From: Cobetia marina
Lineage (GTDB): Bacteria; Pseudomonadota; Gammaproteobacteria; Pseudomonadales; Halomonadaceae
NCBI RefSeq assembly: GCF_001720485.1
Contig: NZ_CP017114.1
Coordinates: 434,001 to 498,000 of the forward strand
DNA: 64,000 nt
Direction: 5' to 3'
Shown here: piece by piece, positions 60,875-64,000 of the stretch
How positions within the stretch are numbered: the stretch's first letter is position 1
Layout: each line of letters opens with the position of its first letter
Made by a program: the position numbers and the translations under genes
The notes under the pieces: generated by a model
What the model was told of the DNA's origin: nothing
Databases searched by the model: none
What the model saw: only the letters and a program-made list of their open reading frames with translations

Positions 60875-62158
60875 ATGCGCAAGACCCTGATTGCCCCGCT
60901 GGGGCTGGCATTCGCGCTGGCAAGCCTGCCGGTGAGTGCCGCCGAGTTGCTCGACCGTGTGGTTGCCGTGGTCAACAAGGACGCCATCATGCAAAGCGAC
61001 ATGGAGCGGCGTGTCTCCCAGGCCAGCCAACAGCTGCAGAGTCGCGGTATCAACCTGCCGCCGCGCAATGTGCTGGAGCGCCAGGTGCTCGACCGCATGG
61101 TCAATGAGCAGATTCAGCTGCAGATGGCGGAGCAGGCCAATCTGAGCATCGATGACACCCAGCTCAATGCCACCCTGCGGGGAATCGCCAAGGACAATGG
61201 TCTGAGCCTGGAGGCCTTTGCCGACAAGCTCGAGCAGGATGGCATGTCGCTGGCCGATGTGCGTGATCAGGTGCGTCGTGAACTGCTGGTGCAACAGATC
61301 CAGCAGCGTCGCGTGGCCAGCAAGGTGCGCATCTCCGATCGCGAGATCGACCGGTATCTCAACCAGCAGGGCGTCGGCAGTGATATCCAGTATCACCTGG
61401 CGCACCTGCTGGTCGCCCTGCCGCAGGAGCCGACACCGGCTCAGGTCAAGGCGGCGCGCGAGCGTGCCGATGGTCTGCGTCAGCAGATCGCCGATGGGAC
61501 GGACTTCGCCCAGGTGGCAGCGGCGGAATCCGCTGGCAGCCAGGCGCTGAGTGGCGGGGATCTCGGCTGGCGCGCCGGCGGTGAGCTGCCGAGCGTATTC
61601 GCCGATGTGGTGCCGGACATGCAGGCAGGTGAGGTGTCCCAGCCGTTGCGCAGTGCCAGCGGCTATCACCTGGTCAAGCTGATCGAGAAGCGTGGCGCAG
61701 GCAAGTCATTGATTTCCCAGACTCAGGCGCGTCACATCCTGATCCAGCCCAACCCGAACATGAGTGATCAGCAGGCGCTTGAGCGTGCCGAGTCCATCCG
61801 CCGTCGCGTGCTGGGAGGCGAGGACTTCGCCGCGCTGGCCCAGGAGTTCAGCGACGACAAGGGCAGCTCTCTCAAGGGTGGCGAGCTGGGGTGGGTCAGC
61901 CCGGGGCAGACGGTGTCGTCCTTCGAGACTGCCATGAACGCCCTGAAGGTGGGGGAGGTCAGCCAGCCCATCAAGACGCGCTTCGGCTATCACATCATCG
62001 AGGTCGAGAATCGTCGTCAGCAGGATGTCACCAATTCCAGCCAGCGTGACAAGGTCCGCAAGACCCTGTTCCAGCGCAAGCTCAATGACGAACTGGAAGC
62101 CTGGCAGCAGCAGATCCGCGCCGAGGCCTATGTCGACAACCGCCTTGATGAGCAGTGA
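60875..62158 (+). CDS. surA: Periplasmic chaperone and peptidyl-prolyl isomerase SurA
   Basis: 427 residues. A signal peptide (MRKTLIAPLGLAFALASLPVSA) precedes a chaperone N-domain (LLDRVVAVVNKDAIMQSDMERRV). Two parvulin domains follow at about 170-275 and 285-385, the second with QTQARHILIQPNPNMSDQQALERAESIRRRVLGG and GGELGWVSPGQTV. SurA escorts outer-membrane proteins, including LptD, to the BAM complex, which fits its place between lptD and pdxA. Confidence 0.96.
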   Translation: MRKTLIAPLGLAFALASLPVSAAELLDRVVAVVNKDAIMQSDMERRVSQASQQLQSRGINLPPRNVLERQVLDRMVNEQIQLQMAEQANLSIDDTQLNATLRGIAKDNGLSLEAFADKLEQDGMSLADVRDQVRRELLVQQIQQRRVASKVRISDREIDRYLNQQGVGSDIQYHLAHLLVALPQEPTPAQVKAARERADGLRQQIADGTDFAQVAAAESAGSQALSGGDLGWRAGGELPSVFADVVPDMQAGEVSQPLRSASGYHLVKLIEKRGAGKSLISQTQARHILIQPNPNMSDQQALERAESIRRRVLGGEDFAALAQEFSDDKGSSLKGGELGWVSPGQTVSSFETAMNALKVGEVSQPIKTRFGYHIIEVENRRQQDVTNSSQRDKVRKTLFQRKLNDELEAWQQQIRAEAYVDNRLDEQ

Positions 62159-62165
62159 GCGCGCC

Positions 62166-63164
62166 ATGTCGTCCGAGGTGATCGCGCTGACCGCCGGGGA
62201 GCCGGCGGGCATCGGTCCCGAGCTGCTGGTGATGCTGGCGGCTCAGGCCGAGGACTTCCCGGCGCAGCTGGTCGCGGTCGCCGATCCCGACCTGCTGGCC
62301 AGTCGTGCCCGCCTGCTGGGGCTTTCGCTTGAATTGCATGAGCTGAGCCCCGGCGACCCCCTGCCACCGGCCCGCAATGGTCATCTGGCCGTATGGCCGG
62401 TGCCGCTGGCGGTGCCCAGTGAGCCGGGGGTGATCGATGCGCGCAACGGTGATCATGTCCTGCAGATGCTCGACGTGGCCATCGCCGCCTGTCAGGCCGG
62501 ACACGCCAGTGCCATGGTGACGGCGCCGCTGTCCAAGGCTGCCGTGATCGAGGCCGGCCACGCCGGTTTCACGGGGCATACCGAGTATCTGCGCGACGTC
62601 TGCGGTGTCGAGGAAGTGGTCATGATGCTGGCGTGCCCGGGACTGCGTGTCGCGCTGGCCACCACCCATCTGCCGCTGCGTGAGGTGGCCGACGCCATCA
62701 CGCCGCAGGGGCTGACACGAGTGCTCACTATCCTGGCGGAAGATCTCAAACGCTACTTCGGGCGTGAGACGCCGCGCATCGCGGTGTGCGGACTCAACCC
62801 CCATGCCGGCGAAGGTGGGCATCTCGGCGTCGAGGAGATCGAGGTGATCTCACCGACGCTCGAGGCACTGCGCGCCACGGGCATGCAGCTGGCGGGGCCG
62901 CTGCCGGCGGATACCCTGTTCACGCCACGTCATCTCGATGGCGTGGATGCCGTGCTGGCGATGTATCACGATCAGGGGCTGCCGGTGCTCAAGTACGCCG
63001 GATTCGGTCAGGCGGCCAACATCACGCTGGGCCTGCCCATCGTGCGTACCTCGGTCGATCACGGTACCGCGCTGGATCTCGCGGGCACGGGTCGGGCCGA
63101 TGTCGGAAGTCTCGTGCAGGCCGTGCAGGTGGCCATCGAGATGGCAGCCGCCGCGCGAGCCTGA
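62166..63164 (+). CDS. pdxA: 4-hydroxythreonine-4-phosphate dehydrogenase
   Basis: 332 residues from the ATG at 62166; an ATG at 62148 overlaps surA and is possible. It oxidises 4-hydroxythreonine-4-phosphate in pyridoxal phosphate synthesis. Seen: ALTAGEPAGIGPELLVMLA, VTAPLSKAAVIEAGHAGFTGHTEYLRDVCG (metal-ligand His), GLNPHAGEGGHLGVEEI, AMYHDQGLPVLKYAGFGQAANITLGLP and VRTSVDHGTALDLAGTGRAD. The surA-pdxA-rsmA order is standard. Confidence 0.95.
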   Translation: MSSEVIALTAGEPAGIGPELLVMLAAQAEDFPAQLVAVADPDLLASRARLLGLSLELHELSPGDPLPPARNGHLAVWPVPLAVPSEPGVIDARNGDHVLQMLDVAIAACQAGHASAMVTAPLSKAAVIEAGHAGFTGHTEYLRDVCGVEEVVMMLACPGLRVALATTHLPLREVADAITPQGLTRVLTILAEDLKRYFGRETPRIAVCGLNPHAGEGGHLGVEEIEVISPTLEALRATGMQLAGPLPADTLFTPRHLDGVDAVLAMYHDQGLPVLKYAGFGQAANITLGLPIVRTSVDHGTALDLAGTGRADVGSLVQAVQVAIEMAAAARA

Positions 63165-63374
63165 GATAATCCCCCATCATCTGGCGTGACCGTCCATGCG
63201 GCACGCCGAGCGCGCACCTCAAGCAGGCGTCGCCGCTACCCCAGTCATTCGACCATCCAGGATGGTCTCGCCGTCCTTTCCATGTCCCTCGATGCCTCTG
63301 CATCGATTCCACAGGTGAAGGATGGCGTCTTGTTGTCGGGAGTCCACAGGGCTCCCCGGAGGAAAGTCAGTCCC

Positions 63375-64000
63375 ATGTCCCAACATTTCCCGGCGCATCG
63401 TGCGCGCAAGCGTTTCGGCCAGAACTTCCTGCAGGATCTTGGCGTCATCTCCCGTATCGTCAGGGCCATTCGTCCGGCAGAGGGGGAGCGGCTGGTCGAG
63501 ATCGGTCCGGGGCAGGGGGCGCTGACCGGTCCGTTGCTGGAAGCGGCGGGCAAGCTGGAGGTCATCGAGCTGGACCGTGACCTGATCCCCGGGCTGCGCG
63601 TGCAGTTCTTCAACTATCCCGATTTCGTCATCCACGAGGGCGATGCCCTGCGCTTCGATTTTCCGGCGCTGGTGGGCGATGGTCCGGCACTGCGCGTGGT
63701 CGGCAACCTGCCGTACAACATCTCCACGCCACTGATCTTCCACCTGCTGGAAGCGCGTGGTGCGATTGCCGACATGCACTTCATGCTGCAGAAGGAAGTG
63801 GTCGAGCGTCTGGCGGCTGAGCCGGGTGGTACGGACTGGGGCCGTCTGTCGGTGATGACCCAGTATTACTGTGCGGTCGAGAACCTCTTCCTGGTGCCGC
63901 CCAGTGCCTTCTTCCCGGCGCCAAAGGTGGACTCGGCCATCGTGCGTCTGGTGCCGCATGCCGAGCTGCCGCATCCGGCGACTGACGAGAAGCTGCTGGC
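63375..64000 (+). CDS. rsmA: 16S rRNA (adenine1518/1519-N6)-dimethyltransferase, 3'-truncated by the window edge
   Basis: The open frame starts at the ATG at 63375, with GAGGAAAG upstream, and runs to the end of the window (about 208 residues). The KsgA hallmarks are present: [21 protein letters not shown], the SAM motif [17 protein letters not shown], the catalytic NLPYNIST and [18 protein letters not shown]. It dimethylates two adenosines in helix 45 of 16S rRNA during ribosome maturation. The remaining part, usually 60-70 residues, is cut off. Confidence 0.95.
   Translation, partial: MSQHFPAHRARKRFGQNFLQDLGVISRIVRAIRPAEGERLVEIGPGQGALTGPLLEAAGKLEVIELDRDLIPGLRVQFFNYPDFVIHEGDALRFDFPALVGDGPALRVVGNLPYNISTPLIFHLLEARGAIADMHFMLQKEVVERLAAEPGGTDWGRLSVMTQYYCAVENLFLVPPSAFFPAPKVDSAIVRLVPHAELPHPATDEKLL

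Overview
The window looks like a chromosomal segment of a GC-rich marine or halophilic gammaproteobacterium, most probably Halomonadaceae (Halomonas/Cobetia-like; the genus is a guess). The grounds are the high GC content, the Pseudomonas/Halomonas-type orders fdxA-mutS-pncC-recA-recX-alaS-lysC-csrA and lptD-surA-pdxA-rsmA, a sodium-pumping oxaloacetate decarboxylase (oadGAB), the Na+/H+ antiporter NhaB, FabY-type fatty acid initiation, and the MurU/AmgK cell-wall recycling pair. No phage, transposon, integrase or CRISPR array was seen. Both ends cut genes: gltD at the left and rsmA at the right.

Layout. 1-5.3 kb: gltD (3' part), pyrG, kdsA, eno. 5.3-6.5 kb: about 1.2 kb with no protein gene. 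It holds a GacA/UvrY-type upstream box, a promoter and a roughly 720-nt transcript packed with GGA-loop hairpins (a CsrB/RsmZ-type CsrA-sequestering RNA), closed by an intrinsic terminator. 6.5-17.2 kb: fdxA and mutS (minus strand), then pncC, recA (with LexA box), recX, alaS, lysC and csrA. 17.7-18.1 kb: tRNA-Ser(GCU) and two identical tRNA-Arg(ACG). 18.2-23.3 kb: dusC and the oadGAB sodium pump. 23.3-34 kb: a mosaic of repair and stress genes (YdjM-like, tag, DoxX, GNAT, GST, LysE, MocR regulator, ada, thioesterase, atoE, MATE pump). 34-41 kb: a small exported protein, a MASE3-PAS-GGDEF diguanylate cyclase, a ferredoxin with coaD, and fabY. 41-46.8 kb: a TrmB-like methyltransferase, a LysR regulator divergent from a PACE plus SMR efflux pair, dacB and acuI. 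46.9-55.9 kb: nhaB, dgkA with a highly structured leader, glnE, a hypothetical membrane protein, a K+ channel, speD and an OsmC protein. 56-64 kb: murU-amgK divergent from lptD-surA-pdxA-rsmA.

How the parts fit. The most interesting signal is post-transcriptional: the window carries csrA and what looks like its antagonist RNA. The RNA sits next to fdxA, as rsmZ does in Pseudomonas, but it is several times longer than RsmZ and about twice the size of E. coli CsrB. The ftsB-ispD-ispF-surE-pcm-nlpD-rpoS block normally found between eno and rsmZ/fdxA is absent here. A GGA-loop hairpin in front of a small exported protein and a GGEEF diguanylate cyclase are plausible parts of the same regulon, by inference only. 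Sodium physiology (oadGAB, nhaB), envelope maintenance (lptD, surA, dacB, murU, amgK, dgkA, kdsA) and alkylation repair (tag, ada) are the other themes.
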